Shown here in pieces: positions 1 through 9,041 of a stretch of DNA of 64,000 nt (position 1 is the first letter of the stretch; each line of letters begins with the position of its first letter). Origin of the DNA: CAWJPY01 sp963844865. GTDB taxonomy: Bacteria > Acidobacteriota > Thermoanaerobaculia > Thermoanaerobaculales > Sulfomarinibacteraceae. The stretch spans positions 124,001-188,000 of the forward strand of contig CAWJPY010000009.1 in the NCBI GenBank assembly GCA_963844865.1. The letters are read 5' to 3'. The translations under genes and the position numbers were made by a program. The notes under the pieces are model-generated. The model did no database searches, was not told where the DNA came from, and was given only the letters and a program-made list of their open reading frames with translations.

Positions 1-54
1 CTCACGGATGAATTGCCCCCACCCGCCCGGGACGTCGGGGTGGGGGGCAATGAG

Positions 55-81
55 CAATCGAGAATCGAGAATCGAGAATTG
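55..81. repeat. short tandem repeat of a 7-base unit (AATCGAG)
   Basis: Three perfect head-to-tail copies of AATCGAG are followed by a partial copy (AATTG), just upstream of the esterase start at 109. The tract is far more A/T-rich than its surroundings. It looks like a slipped-strand microsatellite in the leader of the esterase gene. No function is visible. Confidence 0.7.
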
Positions 82-108
82 AAACTGGGCGCGTGGGGGG
101 GGTGTGTC

Positions 109-1767
109 GTGCGACGCAGCGTGCTGGGAGCGATCGGGGCGGTGGTCGCGTTGGTGGCGGTGGGTTGTCCGCGCGCACCCATGGAGAGGCCGATCCGCGT
201 CGACGGCGGCCTGATCCGGGGCGAGCCGGCCGCGGAGGAAGGCGGGATCCACGCCTACAAGGGCGTGCCCTATGCGGCGCCGCCGGTGGAGGCGCTGCGC
301 TGGCGGCCGCCGCAACCGGTCGCGCCGTGGGACGACGTCATCGAGTGCGCCGGCTTCTGCCCGGCATGCCCGCAGCCCCAGTGGCCGGCCGACACCCCTT
401 ACGGCAGCACTCCCGCCGACCAGGACGAGAACTGCCTGTGCCTGAACATCTGGACGCCGGCGAAGACGCCTCGGGAAAGGCTGCCCGTCATGGTCTGGCT
501 TCACGGCGGCGGTTTCCAGCGGGGAGCGGGCTCGCTGGAGATGTACGACGGCGCAGCGCTGGCGGCCAAGGGCGTCGTGGTGGTCACCCTCAACTACCGT
601 CTCGGCGTGCTCGGCTTTCTCGCTCTGCCGTCACTCAGCGGCGAGTCGGACCACGGCTCGTCCGGCAACTACGGGATCCTGGACCAGGTGTTCGCCCTCG
701 GCTGGGTCCGACGCAACATCGCCTCGTTCGGCGGCGACCCGGAGAGCGTCACGGTGTTCGGCGAGTCGGCCGGCGCCACCAGCGTTTCCTACCTGATGGC
801 CAGCCCCCTGGCGGCGGGGCTGTTCGAGCGCGCCGTCGGCGAGAGCGGGGGAGGGTTCGCGCCCATGCGGGCGCTGGCCGGCGGGAAGAGCTCTGCGGAG
901 GCCAAGGGCGAGGCCTACGCCGCCAGCCTCGGTATCCCGGCGGGAGAGGACATCGCCGCGGTCCTGCGTCGGCTGTCCTCGCGGCAGCTGGTGGCGGCGG
1001 CCGAGGCCCCCGGGCAGCCCGGCGAGCTCGCTTTCCGTTTCTTTCCCAACGTCGACGGCTGGGTGTTCGAGCGGCAGGTGGCCGCCGTCTTCGCCGCCGG
1101 CGAGCAGCAGGCGGTGCCGGTGATCGTCGGTTCCAACGCCGACGAGGGCACCGTGGTCACGCCCCCCGCCGCCGCGCCGGGCTCGGTGGCGGCGTATGAG
1201 CGCATGGCCGAGGAGCGCTTCGGCGACCTGGCCCCGGAGTTCCTCTCCCTCTACCCCGCGACCAACCCGGAGGAGGTGCGCACCGCGTTCCGCCAGGCCG
1301 AGGGAGACCGTCTCATCACCTGGAAGGTCCGGGCCTGGGCGCGGGACATGTCCCGGCTGTCGGCGCCCGTCTACCGCTACCTCTTCGACCACGCCCCGCC
1401 GACCGCGGCGGGCAGGGAGTACGGCGCCTACCACGGGGCGGAGATCCCCTACGTCTTCGACAACCTGGCGGTGCTCGGAGACCACGTCGATGAGGCCGAT
1501 CGGGAGCTCGCCCGCCTCATGTCCTCCTACTGGGTGAACCTGGTCCGCTCGGGGGACCCCAACGGCGAGGGCCTGCCGGTGTGGCCACCCTATGAGGACA
1601 CCACCGCCAGGACGCTCCGACTGGACATCCCGGTCCGTGTCGAGGAGGGGGTGCGGGCCGCGGCGTCCGATTTCTGGGAGCGAGTTGCAGCCCGCTCGGG
1701 GGGCGCCGGGGGCGTCGGCGGTGGTGCGGTCTCGAGCGGCCACCCCGAGACCGTGTCCGGAAATTGA
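109..1767 (+). CDS. type B carboxylesterase, predicted lipoprotein
   Basis: An alpha/beta-hydrolase of the carboxylesterase/para-nitrobenzyl esterase family, 552 aa from this start. It hydrolyses carboxylic esters, probably at the cell envelope. I chose the GTG at 109 because it puts an Arg-Arg, a hydrophobic stretch and a lipobox ending VAVGC right at the N-terminus; the open frame extends upstream to a TTG at 13, but that part is low-complexity. The catalytic serine lies in FGESAGATS, the oxyanion-hole region is HGGGFQRG, and the Glu/His of the triad are expected in NADEGT and the later YHGAEIPYVF stretch. Length fits the family (about 500-550 aa). It precedes an enoyl-CoA hydratase on the same strand after a 94-base gap. 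Substrate unknown. Confidence 0.9.
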   Translation: MRRSVLGAIGAVVALVAVGCPRAPMERPIRVDGGLIRGEPAAEEGGIHAYKGVPYAAPPVEALRWRPPQPVAPWDDVIECAGFCPACPQPQWPADTPYGSTPADQDENCLCLNIWTPAKTPRERLPVMVWLHGGGFQRGAGSLEMYDGAALAAKGVVVVTLNYRLGVLGFLALPSLSGESDHGSSGNYGILDQVFALGWVRRNIASFGGDPESVTVFGESAGATSVSYLMASPLAAGLFERAVGESGGGFAPMRALAGGKSSAEAKGEAYAASLGIPAGEDIAAVLRRLSSRQLVAAAEAPGQPGELAFRFFPNVDGWVFERQVAAVFAAGEQQAVPVIVGSNADEGTVVTPPAAAPGSVAAYERMAEERFGDLAPEFLSLYPATNPEEVRTAFRQAEGDRLITWKVRAWARDMSRLSAPVYRYLFDHAPPTAAGREYGAYHGAEIPYVFDNLAVLGDHVDEADRELARLMSSYWVNLVRSGDPNGEGLPVWPPYEDTTARTLRLDIPVRVEEGVRAAASDFWERVAARSGGAGGVGGGAVSSGHPETVSGN

Positions 1768-1861
1768 AGGTCCCGGCTCGAGGCTTACCACTCTCGGGGC
1801 GGGCGTCGGAGGGCATCCGGATCCGGGCCTCGAGCACGACCCACCACAGCGCGGGGGCAGC

Positions 1862-2644
1862 ATGATCGAGCACAGCGAGAACCACCTCTTCACCGCCACC
1901 ACCGGTTCGGTGAGGACCGTGACCTTCAACCGCCCGAGGAAGAAGAACGCCTTCACCCTGGACATGTACGGCAGGCTGGCAGATGCCCTGGAGCACGCGG
2001 CGGCGGATCCGGCGGTACGGGTGGTCGTGCTCACCGGAGCCGGGGACTGCTTCACCGGCGGTAACGACGTGGAGGACTTCCTGAATCTGCCCGACCTCGA
2101 TCACGATCCGCCCACCTTCCGCTTCCTGCGGGTCCTGGCGGGGTTTCCCAAGCCGCTGGTGGCGGCGGTGAACGGGGCGGCGGTGGGTATCGGCGCCACC
2201 ATGCTGCTCCACTGCGACCTGGTGTTCGCCGCGTCGTCGGCAGTCCTGTGGATGCCGTTCACCCACCTCGCGCTCAGCCCCGAGGCGGCGTCGAGCATCC
2301 TGCTGCACCGCGTGGTCGGCCTGCAGCGAGCCGCGGAGCTGCTGCTCTTGGGCGAGCCCTGCGACGCGCGGCGCGCCCAGGAGATCGGCCTCGTCAACGA
2401 GGTCCTGCCGCCTCAGCGGCTGCTGGAGCGGGTGGCGGAGCGCGCGGCGGCCCTCGCCGCCCTGCCGCCGGCCTCGGTGCGGGCGACCAAGGAGCTGATG
2501 CGGCAGGGCCTGCGATGCGAGGTCGAGGAGGCCATGGAGCGCGAGGCGAAGGCGTTCCGCGAGCGGCTGGTGTCGCCGGAGGCGCGGGAGGCCCTGACGG
2601 CTTTCCTGGAGAAGCGCGCTCCTGACTTCAAACGGTTCGACTGA
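1862..2644 (+). CDS. enoyl-CoA hydratase/isomerase (crotonase) family protein
   Basis: A 260-aa crotonase-fold protein. Members hydrate or isomerise acyl-CoA double bonds in fatty-acid or other acyl-CoA degradation. Family features seen are the N-terminal TFNRPRKKNAF strand-turn, the oxyanion-hole segment TGAGDCFTGGNDVEDF, and the second oxyanion segment AAVNGAAVGIGATMLLHCDLVFAA. The usual catalytic Glu of hydratases (in the GGNE-type loop) is not clear: the second region reads FTHLALSPEAASS, so isomerase or other crotonase chemistry is possible. The ATG at 1862 follows a GCGGGGGCAG leader; the frame is open further upstream but non-homologous. It lies between an esterase and an MBL-fold hydrolase on the same strand, a likely catabolic set. 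Confidence 0.88.
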   Translation: MIEHSENHLFTATTGSVRTVTFNRPRKKNAFTLDMYGRLADALEHAAADPAVRVVVLTGAGDCFTGGNDVEDFLNLPDLDHDPPTFRFLRVLAGFPKPLVAAVNGAAVGIGATMLLHCDLVFAASSAVLWMPFTHLALSPEAASSILLHRVVGLQRAAELLLLGEPCDARRAQEIGLVNEVLPPQRLLERVAERAAALAALPPASVRATKELMRQGLRCEVEEAMEREAKAFRERLVSPEAREALTAFLEKRAPDFKRFD

Positions 2645-2746
2645 AGGGGTGGAGAGCCGGACCCGGCGGTCGCACGACCGACCGGTCTGTCCGGCCAGGA
2701 GAACGGAGACGCGTCCGCCGGGCGCGTCCCGGACCGGAGGAGCCCA

Positions 2747-3736
2747 GTGCAGACCCTGTCAGAGATCCTGCCCGACCTCTACCGCATCGAGGTGCCGCTG
2801 CCCGGCAATCCCCTCAAGAGCGTCAACTCCTGGGTGGTCCGGTCCGGGGAACGGACCCTGGTGATCGACACCGGCATGCGCCGGGCCGAGTGCGAGGTGG
2901 TGCTGCGGAGTGGCCTGGAGGAGCTCGGCGTGGACCTGGAGACCACCGACGTGTTCGTCACCCACATCCACGCCGATCACATGGGTCTGGTGGGAGAGAT
3001 CGCCTCCGCCTCCTCCACCGTCTACTTCAATCGGCCGGACGCCGACCTCGTCGACCGCATGGGCCGCAACCCGGAGGGGTCCATGCACGACCTCGTCGAG
3101 GAGGCCCGCCGCGGGGGCTTCCCCGAGCAGGAGATCCAGGAGGCTCTGGACAGGCACCCGGGCTTCCGCTACAGCCCGCCCTCCTACCCTCCCTTCACCT
3201 TCCTGGAGGACGGGGACGAGCTCCGGCGCGGCCGGTATCGGCTGCGCGCCGTGGCCACCCCGGGCCACACCCCGGGCCACACCTGTCTCTACGACCAGGA
3301 GCACCGGGTCCTCTTCTCCGGTGACCACGTCCTCGGCGACATCACCCCCAACATCACCCTGTGGGGGAAGGAGGACTCCCTCGGCGACTTCCTCGAAAGC
3401 CTCGATCGGGTGGCCGAGCTGGACGTGGACCTCGTCCTACCGGGTCACCGGGCGCCGTTCGACGACCTCGGGAGCCGGGTCGAAGAGCTGCGCCACCATC
3501 ATCGGGACCGCCTGGCCGAGGTCGTGGCCATCCTCGGGGAGGGCCCTCGCACGGCCTACGGTGTCGCGTCCCGGATGACCTGGGACATCGTGGCCGACTC
3601 CTGGAACGACTTCCCCGTCGTGCAGAAGTGGTTCGCGGTCGGCGAGGCGGGGAGCCATCTCCGCTACCTCGAGCTGCGGGGCCGCATCGTGCCCCATGAG
3701 CGCGAGGGCGTCGTCGTCTACCGGCTCTCCGATTGA
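2747..3736 (+). CDS. MBL-fold metallo-hydrolase
   Basis: A 329-aa metallo-beta-lactamase-fold protein of the glyoxalase II-like/LACTB2-type group, which hydrolyses thioesters or phosphodiesters using a dinuclear metal centre. The core metal motif HIHADHMG is present near residue 75. Later metal ligands are in ATPGHTPGHT and FSGDHVLGD, and the last His in LPGHRAPF. The C-terminal ~90 residues resemble the helical tail (winged-helix-like) found in LACTB2-like members. The GTG start is preceded at a good distance by GGACCGGAGGAG. It is 102 bases from the crotonase gene on the same strand and convergent with the P-type ATPase downstream. The substrate cannot be told from sequence. Confidence 0.88.
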   Translation: MQTLSEILPDLYRIEVPLPGNPLKSVNSWVVRSGERTLVIDTGMRRAECEVVLRSGLEELGVDLETTDVFVTHIHADHMGLVGEIASASSTVYFNRPDADLVDRMGRNPEGSMHDLVEEARRGGFPEQEIQEALDRHPGFRYSPPSYPPFTFLEDGDELRRGRYRLRAVATPGHTPGHTCLYDQEHRVLFSGDHVLGDITPNITLWGKEDSLGDFLESLDRVAELDVDLVLPGHRAPFDDLGSRVEELRHHHRDRLAEVVAILGEGPRTAYGVASRMTWDIVADSWNDFPVVQKWFAVGEAGSHLRYLELRGRIVPHEREGVVVYRLSD

Positions 3737-3808
3737 GGGCCATTCCGCGACGCGGGCAACCACAGCGGTCAGCGCCCGCTGCCGCCGGACGCTGGCGCCG
3801 ACGAGGTG

Positions 3809-5800
3809 CTACCCGCCCGCGGACGGGGAGGCGGTGGGCGGCACCGTGGCTTGGCGGGAGCCGCGAGCCGGGACCAGGAGACGCATGGCGTTGAGGATGA
3901 CGGCCAGGGACGCCGCCTGGTGGACCACGGCGGCGGCGGCAGGTCCGAGCCACCCCAGAGCCGCCGCCAGCACCGCGGCGAAGTTGACTCCGAAGGCGAA
4001 CACGAGGATGGAGCCCCGGATGCGGGCGATGGTGGTGCGGGCGAAGGCGAGGAGCTCGGGGATCTGCTCCAGGCGGTCGCGGATGAGGACCGCGTGGGCG
4101 GCCTCGGCGCTGACGTCGGCGGCGCCTCGCCCCATGGCCAGTCCCACCTCGGCGGTGGCCAGGGAGGGCGCGTCGTTGAGGCCGTCCCCCACCATCAGAG
4201 TGACGGCCCCCGTGGCGGCAAGATCCCGGATCGCGGCGGTCTTCTCCTCCGGCAGGAGCCGGCTGTGGACCTCACGGATCCCGGCCTGGCCGGCGATGGT
4301 CCGGGCGGCGAGGGGATCGTCACCGGTCAGCATCACGATGCGCTCGATACCCAGCTCGCCGAGCTGCTGCACCGCGGCCGCGGCACCCTCGCGAAGGCTG
4401 TCGCGGAGCGCGATCACCCCTGCCACGGCACCGTCCACCGCCACCACCACGGCGGTGGCGCCCTCGGCGCCGAAGCGGCGCACCGACTCCTCGGCCCAGT
4501 GGAGGCCACCGGAGCCGGCCTCCCGCGCCAGGTCCGGGCTCCCCACCATGACCTCGCGGCCCCCGACCCGCGCCTCGACCCCGAGCCCCGGCCGCAGGTG
4601 GAACGTCTCCGGGTCCCGGCCGGGCAGGGCTCGCCGCCGGGCCTCGTCGACGATCGCCCGCCCCAGGAGGTGCTCCGACGGCCGCTCGGCGGACGCTGCC
4701 AGCTCGAGCAGCGCCTCCTCCCGCCAGCCCGCGACGCAGGAGACGGCGGCGACCGAGGGGCGACCCTCCGTGAGGGTCCCGGTCTTGTCGAAGGCCACGG
4801 TGTCCACCGCGGCCAGGCGCTCCATGACCGAGCCGCCCTTGACCAGGACCCCGTCCCGGGCCAGGCGGGCGATGGCCGCGGCCATGGCGGTCGGTGTCGC
4901 CAGGACGAGGGCGCACGGGCACGCCACCACCAGGGCGGCGACGGTGCGCAGCACCTCACCGGTGAACAGGTACACGAGGCCGGCGGCCAGCACCACCGCG
5001 GGCAGGAAGTAGCTGGCGAGGCGATCGGCGGCGCGCTGGATGGGTGCACGGTTGCCCTGGGCCTGCTGGATGAGCCGCGCGATCCTGGCGACCGTGGTGT
5101 CGGCGCCCACCTGCTCCGCCCGGACCTCCAGGGGTCCGTCCTCGTTGACGCTGCCGCTCCACACGGTGTCGCCGGGCGCCTTGGCCACCGGCACCGGCTC
5201 ACCGGTGATCAGGCTCTGTTGCACCGAGGAGCGGCCGGCGAGCACCGTGCCGTCCACCGGGACGGTCTCCCCGGCGCGCACGATGACCGTCTCCAGCGAC
5301 CGGACCCGGTCCGGGGCCACCTCGACCTCGGCCCCGTCGCGCCGGACCCGCACCCGCGTCGGCAGGAGGCGGACGAAGCCGCCGATCGCTCGGCGGGCGC
5401 GGTCCACCGACAGCTCCTCCAGCCCCTCGCCGACGAGGACGATGAGCATGACCTCCGCCGCGGCGACGTACTGGCCGACGGCAATGGCGGCGGCGGCGGC
5501 CACGGCGATGGTCAGGTGGGTGGAGAGATAGCCGTGCAGGAGGTCGTCGAAGGCATGGCGCAGGAGGGGAAGGCCTGCCACCAGTGTCAGCAGCAGGGCC
5601 AGGTCGACGCCGAGCAACGTGGTGACGACACCCAGCCAGTACAGGAGGAGCGCTGCGGCCACCGCTCCCGTGAAGGCCCAGAACATCCACGGGGGGCCGT
5701 AGTGATGGTGATCGTGGCGCTCGGCTCGGCGGCCGTCAGCCTGGGGGCGGTCATGATGATGGACGTCGTGGCGACGTCCGGTACAGTCGCGGTCGGTCAC
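3809..5800 (-). CDS. heavy-metal-translocating P1B-type ATPase
   Basis: A 663-aa P1B ATPase that exports (or imports) a transition metal across the inner membrane. The order seen is a histidine-rich N-terminus (HHH near 14, HDHHHH near 30) instead of a CxxC metal-binding domain, membrane helices, the actuator motif TGEP at 200-202, the CPC membrane motif at 294-296, phosphorylation motif DKTGT with Asp338, and hinge motif VGDGLND. The nucleotide-domain 'HP' motif, normally SEHPL, reads SEHLLG at 375-380, a change worth noting. CPC plus His-rich tail suits Zn/Cd/Co or Cu; I cannot choose. The GTG start overlaps the stop of the upstream L-2-hydroxyglutarate oxidase gene by four bases, so they are co-transcribed. 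Confidence 0.92.
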   Translation of the reverse strand: MTDRDCTGRRHDVHHHDRPQADGRRAERHDHHHYGPPWMFWAFTGAVAAALLLYWLGVVTTLLGVDLALLLTLVAGLPLLRHAFDDLLHGYLSTHLTIAVAAAAAIAVGQYVAAAEVMLIVLVGEGLEELSVDRARRAIGGFVRLLPTRVRVRRDGAEVEVAPDRVRSLETVIVRAGETVPVDGTVLAGRSSVQQSLITGEPVPVAKAPGDTVWSGSVNEDGPLEVRAEQVGADTTVARIARLIQQAQGNRAPIQRAADRLASYFLPAVVLAAGLVYLFTGEVLRTVAALVVACPCALVLATPTAMAAAIARLARDGVLVKGGSVMERLAAVDTVAFDKTGTLTEGRPSVAAVSCVAGWREEALLELAASAERPSEHLLGRAIVDEARRRALPGRDPETFHLRPGLGVEARVGGREVMVGSPDLAREAGSGGLHWAEESVRRFGAEGATAVVVAVDGAVAGVIALRDSLREGAAAAVQQLGELGIERIVMLTGDDPLAARTIAGQAGIREVHSRLLPEEKTAAIRDLAATGAVTLMVGDGLNDAPSLATAEVGLAMGRGAADVSAEAAHAVLIRDRLEQIPELLAFARTTIARIRGSILVFAFGVNFAAVLAAALGWLGPAAAAVVHQAASLAVILNAMRLLVPARGSRQATVPPTASPSAGG

Positions 5801-7047
5801 GGACGGCCCTCGGCCGCTCCCGCCGTGAGGGAGAAGCTGGCGGCGGCTCGTCGGGCGAGCTCGGCGCCGATGGCGAGGGAGGCGGTGGCGGCCGGAGAGG
5901 GCGCGTTGACCACGTGGAGCATGCCGGGGCCCTCGACGATGTGGAAGTCATCGAGCAGGCTGCCGTCGGGGCCCATGGCCTGGGCCCGTACGCCGGCGCC
6001 GCCGCGCTCGAGATCCTCCACCGTCACCTCGGGGACCAGCTCCTGGACGGCGTGGACCAGGGCGTGTCGGCTCAGCGAGCGCCACAGCTCGCCGAAGCCG
6101 GTCTTCCAGTAGCGGCCCGCGAGCCGCCAGAACCCGGGGTAGGTGAGGGCCTCCGCGGCGTCGCGCAGCGACAGGCTGGTCCGGCTGTACCCCTCCCGGG
6201 CGAGGGTGAACAGGGCGTTCGGCCCGATCTCCACGCGACCGTCGATGCGGCGGGTGAAGTGCACTCCCAGGAAAGGGAAGCGGGGATCGGGGACCGGGTA
6301 GATGAGGTTCCGGACGAGGTGGCGGCGCTCGCGCCTGAGCTCGGAGTACTCACCCAGGAACGGCACGATGCGGACCCCGGGCTCGACGCCGCACGCCCGC
6401 GCCACGCGGTCGCTCTCCAGGCCGGCGCAGGCGATGAGGTTGCGGCAACGGACCGCTCCCACGGTGGTCTCCAGGACCGTGCCGCCATCCTCCCGCTGGA
6501 GCGACACGAACTCCGCCCCGGTCGCCACACCGCCGCCGCGCCTCAGGATCACCGCGCGGAGGGCGTCGGCCACCAGCGAGTAGTCGACGATGCCGGTGAC
6601 CGGCACGTGCAGGGCCGCCGCACCCCGGGCATGGGGCTCGATCTCCCGGAGGTCCTCGAGTCCGAGATGACGGATGCCCTCGATGCCGTTGGCCCGGCCC
6701 CGCGCGGCGAGGCGCTCCAGGAGGGGCACCTGCTCGGCGGTGGTGGCCACGACCACTTTGCCGCAGCGTTCGTGGGGGACGTGGTGCTCGGCGCAGAACC
6801 GGTACAGCATCTCGCGCCCGGTGACGCACGTGCGGGCCTTCGCCGAGCCGGGCTCGTAGTAGATGCCGGAGTGGATGACGCCGCTGTTGTGCCCGGTCTG
6901 GTGGGCGGCGAGGCGCTCCTCCTTCTCCAACACGACCAGGTCCAGGTCGTGCCGCTCCAGGAGCGCCGCAGCCGTCGCGAGACCGACGATGCCGCCCCCG
7001 ATCACCACCACGTCCCAGGGTCTGTCGCGCGCGACCGGATCCGTCAT
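5797..7047 (-). CDS. lhgO: L-2-hydroxyglutarate oxidase/dehydrogenase
   Basis: A 416-aa FAD-dependent oxidoreductase of the DAO family that oxidises L-2-hydroxyglutarate to 2-oxoglutarate, feeding electrons to the membrane quinone pool. Seen directly are the N-terminal dinucleotide motif VVIGGGIVGLATA, the family-typical stretch LEKEERLAAHQTGHNSGVIH followed by GIYYEPGSAKA, and a C-terminal GAGVRAQAM region with GPGMLHVVNAPSPAATASLAIG, which closes the FAD site. Length matches LhgO (about 400-420 aa). The gene heads a two-gene unit with the metal ATPase (GTGA overlap). One of the GGTGCCAGGC-type repeats lies directly upstream of it. Related glycerol-3-phosphate oxidases are less likely given the HNSGVIHSGIYY signature. 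Confidence 0.9.
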   Translation of the reverse strand: MTDPVARDRPWDVVVIGGGIVGLATAAALLERHDLDLVVLEKEERLAAHQTGHNSGVIHSGIYYEPGSAKARTCVTGREMLYRFCAEHHVPHERCGKVVVATTAEQVPLLERLAARGRANGIEGIRHLGLEDLREIEPHARGAAALHVPVTGIVDYSLVADALRAVILRRGGGVATGAEFVSLQREDGGTVLETTVGAVRCRNLIACAGLESDRVARACGVEPGVRIVPFLGEYSELRRERRHLVRNLIYPVPDPRFPFLGVHFTRRIDGRVEIGPNALFTLAREGYSRTSLSLRDAAEALTYPGFWRLAGRYWKTGFGELWRSLSRHALVHAVQELVPEVTVEDLERGGAGVRAQAMGPDGSLLDDFHIVEGPGMLHVVNAPSPAATASLAIGAELARRAAASFSLTAGAAEGRP

Positions 7048-7061
7048 GGCGGGCTATCTTA

Positions 7062-7092
7062 GCAAGAGGCGGTGCCAGGCGCCGTTCTCTGT
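7062..7092. repeat. dispersed palindromic repeat, copy 1
   Basis: Contains the core GCGGTGCCAGGCGCCGTT preceded by AGCAAGAG. It is the same family as copies near 11.5, 58.8 and 61.0-61.2 kb. Here it lies in the 59-base gap between the MscS gene stop and the L-2-hydroxyglutarate oxidase start, both on the minus strand. Confidence 0.7.
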
Positions 7093-7106
7093 GACGCGGC
7101 CGCTGG

Positions 7107-8246
7107 TCAGTCGGCGGACTTCTCCACCCGGACCGGCAGCGCCTGCGGAACCGAGTCCAGGTGCAGGGTGCGGGTCGGGTACGCGAACTCGATGCCGCGC
7201 TCGGCGAAGCCCCGGCACAGCGCGAGGTTGATGCGCTGCTGGATGTCCATGAACATGTTGTATTCCGCCGACAGCACGTAGTACACGACCTCGAAGTTGT
7301 ACGCCGAGTCGCCGAACTCCTTGAAGTGCGCACGGTCGAAGCGCGTGCTCTCCAGACCCTCGATGACCTCCCGCACGAAGGGCGGGATGGCCTCCAGCTG
7401 GTCCGGGGTGGTCTGGTAGAGGACCCCGAAGCCGAACACCACGCGCCGCTGCTCCATCCGCTTGTAGTTGCGGATCCTCGACTTGAGGAGGTCCGAGTTG
7501 GAGAAGATGAGCTGCTCGCCGCCGAGGCTGGTGACGCGTGTGGTCTTCAGGCCCACCTTGGCGACCGTCCCCATGTAGCTGTCGACGATGATGAAGTCGC
7601 CGGTGACGAAAGGCTTGTCCAGGGCGATGGAGAGTGAGGCGAAGAGGTCACCGAGGATGCTCTGGACCGCCAGCGCGATGGCGACGCCGCCGACGCCCAG
7701 CCCCGCCAGGAGGGTGCCCACGTTGTAGCCCAGGTTCTCGAGCATCAGCAGCACCACTGCCACCCAGAGGACGGCGCGGACGACGTAGGAGAGCCCCTGC
7801 AGGGTGGTGATGGCGGCCGGGTCGGTCTCGCCCACCGTGACGCGCTGCCGTTCCAGCCAGAGCGTGATCGCCCGGTTCCCCCACACGCCCACCTGGATCG
7901 TCAGGGCGATCACCACGACCCACCGGCGCAGGCCGGCCAGGGTGGGGTCGAGGTGGAGGACATAGCTGGCGGCGAAGATGGCGAGGGCGAGGAGGAACGG
8001 GGCCTTGGTGTGTCCGAGCAGGTCGATGATGGTGTCGTCGAGAGTGGTCCTGGTCCTGGCCGCCAGCTTGCGGAGGCGAGCGTGGAAGACCACCAGCAGG
8101 AGGCGCAGGACGGCGAAGGAGATCACGGCGATGGCCACCGCCAACAGCCAGGCGAAGAGGGTGTTGCCGGCGATCTCGAAGCGCAGCACCGGCAGGCCGG
8201 AGAAGCGCTCGATCAGGGCGCCCACGGGCTGGGATATCTCGGTCAC
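7107..8246 (-). CDS. MscS-family mechanosensitive ion channel
   Basis: A 379-aa small-conductance mechanosensitive channel that opens on membrane tension to release solutes during hypo-osmotic shock. It has an N-terminal set of hydrophobic helices (residues ~25-185), a pore-lining TM3-like segment rich in Gly/Ala (LLAGLGVGGVAIALAVQSILGDLFAS), then the MscS beta domain (DKPFVTGDFIIVDSYMGTVAKVGLKTTRV) and a mixed C-terminal domain. This matches the YnaI/YbdG-like mid-size members. The GTG start overlaps the stop of the universal-stress-protein gene (GTGA), indicating translational coupling. Its partner gene suggests a role in stress response. Confidence 0.93.
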   Translation of the reverse strand: MTEISQPVGALIERFSGLPVLRFEIAGNTLFAWLLAVAIAVISFAVLRLLLVVFHARLRKLAARTRTTLDDTIIDLLGHTKAPFLLALAIFAASYVLHLDPTLAGLRRWVVVIALTIQVGVWGNRAITLWLERQRVTVGETDPAAITTLQGLSYVVRAVLWVAVVLLMLENLGYNVGTLLAGLGVGGVAIALAVQSILGDLFASLSIALDKPFVTGDFIIVDSYMGTVAKVGLKTTRVTSLGGEQLIFSNSDLLKSRIRNYKRMEQRRVVFGFGVLYQTTPDQLEAIPPFVREVIEGLESTRFDRAHFKEFGDSAYNFEVVYYVLSAEYNMFMDIQQRINLALCRGFAERGIEFAYPTRTLHLDSVPQALPVRVEKSAD

Positions 8247-8704
8247 TGATCTTCGTCCTCCGCCTGGATCGTGAGCACCGGGGTCTCTGCGAGGCGCACC
8301 ACCTTCTCGGTCACCGATCCCGACACGAAGCGGGACAGACCGCTGGCGCCGCGGGTGCAGAGGATGATGAGGTCCACCTCCCGCTCCTCGGCCAGTCTCA
8401 CGATGCTCGCCGCCGCAGGCCCCCAGACCACCTCCTGCGTCACGTCGAGCCCCTTCGGTACCTGGGCCTCCACCAGGTCTGCGAGGGCCTTGCGGGCCTC
8501 CTCGAGAAGGGCGTCCCGATAGGGACTGAGGTTGATGGGGATCTCAGCGGGGTCGGTGGGGAAGGCCGCGGGTAACGGCGTGAGGACGTGGAGGACGGTC
8601 AGAGACGCCTCGAAGTGCCCGGCCAGCTCACAGGCGGCGGTGAGAGCGGGAAGCGATCGGTGGCTGAAGTCGGTGGGCGCCAGTATGGAGCGAATGGGGA
8701 GCAT
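8243..8704 (-). CDS. universal stress protein (UspA family)
   Basis: A 153-aa single-domain Usp. It shows the N-terminal strand ILAPTDFSHRS, a central variable loop, and a C-terminal ATP-binding-type motif (DLIILCTRGASGLSRFVSGSVTEKVVRLAETPVL), which resembles the G-2x-G-9x-G(S/T) signature of nucleotide-binding members. The ATG at 8704 has a strong AGAAGGAG ribosome site seven bases upstream; the open frame runs further upstream without homology. It is the first gene of a two-gene unit with the MscS channel. The usual role is survival under stress or growth arrest; the precise function is unknown. Confidence 0.92.
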   Translation of the reverse strand: MLPIRSILAPTDFSHRSLPALTAACELAGHFEASLTVLHVLTPLPAAFPTDPAEIPINLSPYRDALLEEARKALADLVEAQVPKGLDVTQEVVWGPAAASIVRLAEEREVDLIILCTRGASGLSRFVSGSVTEKVVRLAETPVLTIQAEDEDQ

Positions 8705-9041
8705 GCTCGAGACTCCTTCTGGAACGGTACGAACGCGGGGCCTCCGGATGGAGCGGCTGCCCAAGGGTAGCAGAGCCATGCCGTCGGCCGGTTGGGCCCA
8801 CGAGCGGCCGGGCACCGTGAAAAACTTACCGGTTGGCATGCGCAGGAAGTGCACCGCGAGGCACTCCCAGCGGCCGGGAACCGCCATCCGAGCGCCCTCG
8901 GCGCGGGTGTCGGCCGTTTGCCGCGGAACCGGCATGCGTCGTGCATGAACACAGTACAGAGGAGGGCTGGCTCGGATTCGAGCGGGGAGCGGAATGAAAC
9001 GTTGCCTGTGATCGCCGAGTCTCCCAGCGGAGGCAGTACGA
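8705..9041. other. divergent intergenic region (337 bases)
   Basis: Separates the minus-strand universal-stress operon from the plus-strand lipoprotein genes. No convincing gene is seen in it. A near-match to a sigma-54 promoter pointing rightward lies at 8930-8945, listed separately. Confidence 0.6.
8930..8945 (+). promoter_or_regulatory. possible sigma-54 promoter (weaker match)
   Basis: CGGCATGCGTCGTGCA keeps the invariant GG-N10-GC spacing, but the -12 box is GTGC rather than TTGC. It sits 96 bases before the small lipoprotein gene at 9042 and about 420 before the bicupin lipoprotein. Weaker than the eight sites I regard as good. Confidence 0.4.

Noticed and set aside
3764..3782. Small hairpin CAGCGG/CCGCTG between the MBL and P-type ATPase genes
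   Set aside because: A six-base stem is expected by chance in DNA of this GC content.
3806..6112. A 768-codon plus-strand open frame opposite the P-type ATPase
   Set aside because: Low-complexity Gly/His/Arg text; the minus strand has the ATPase with all its motifs.
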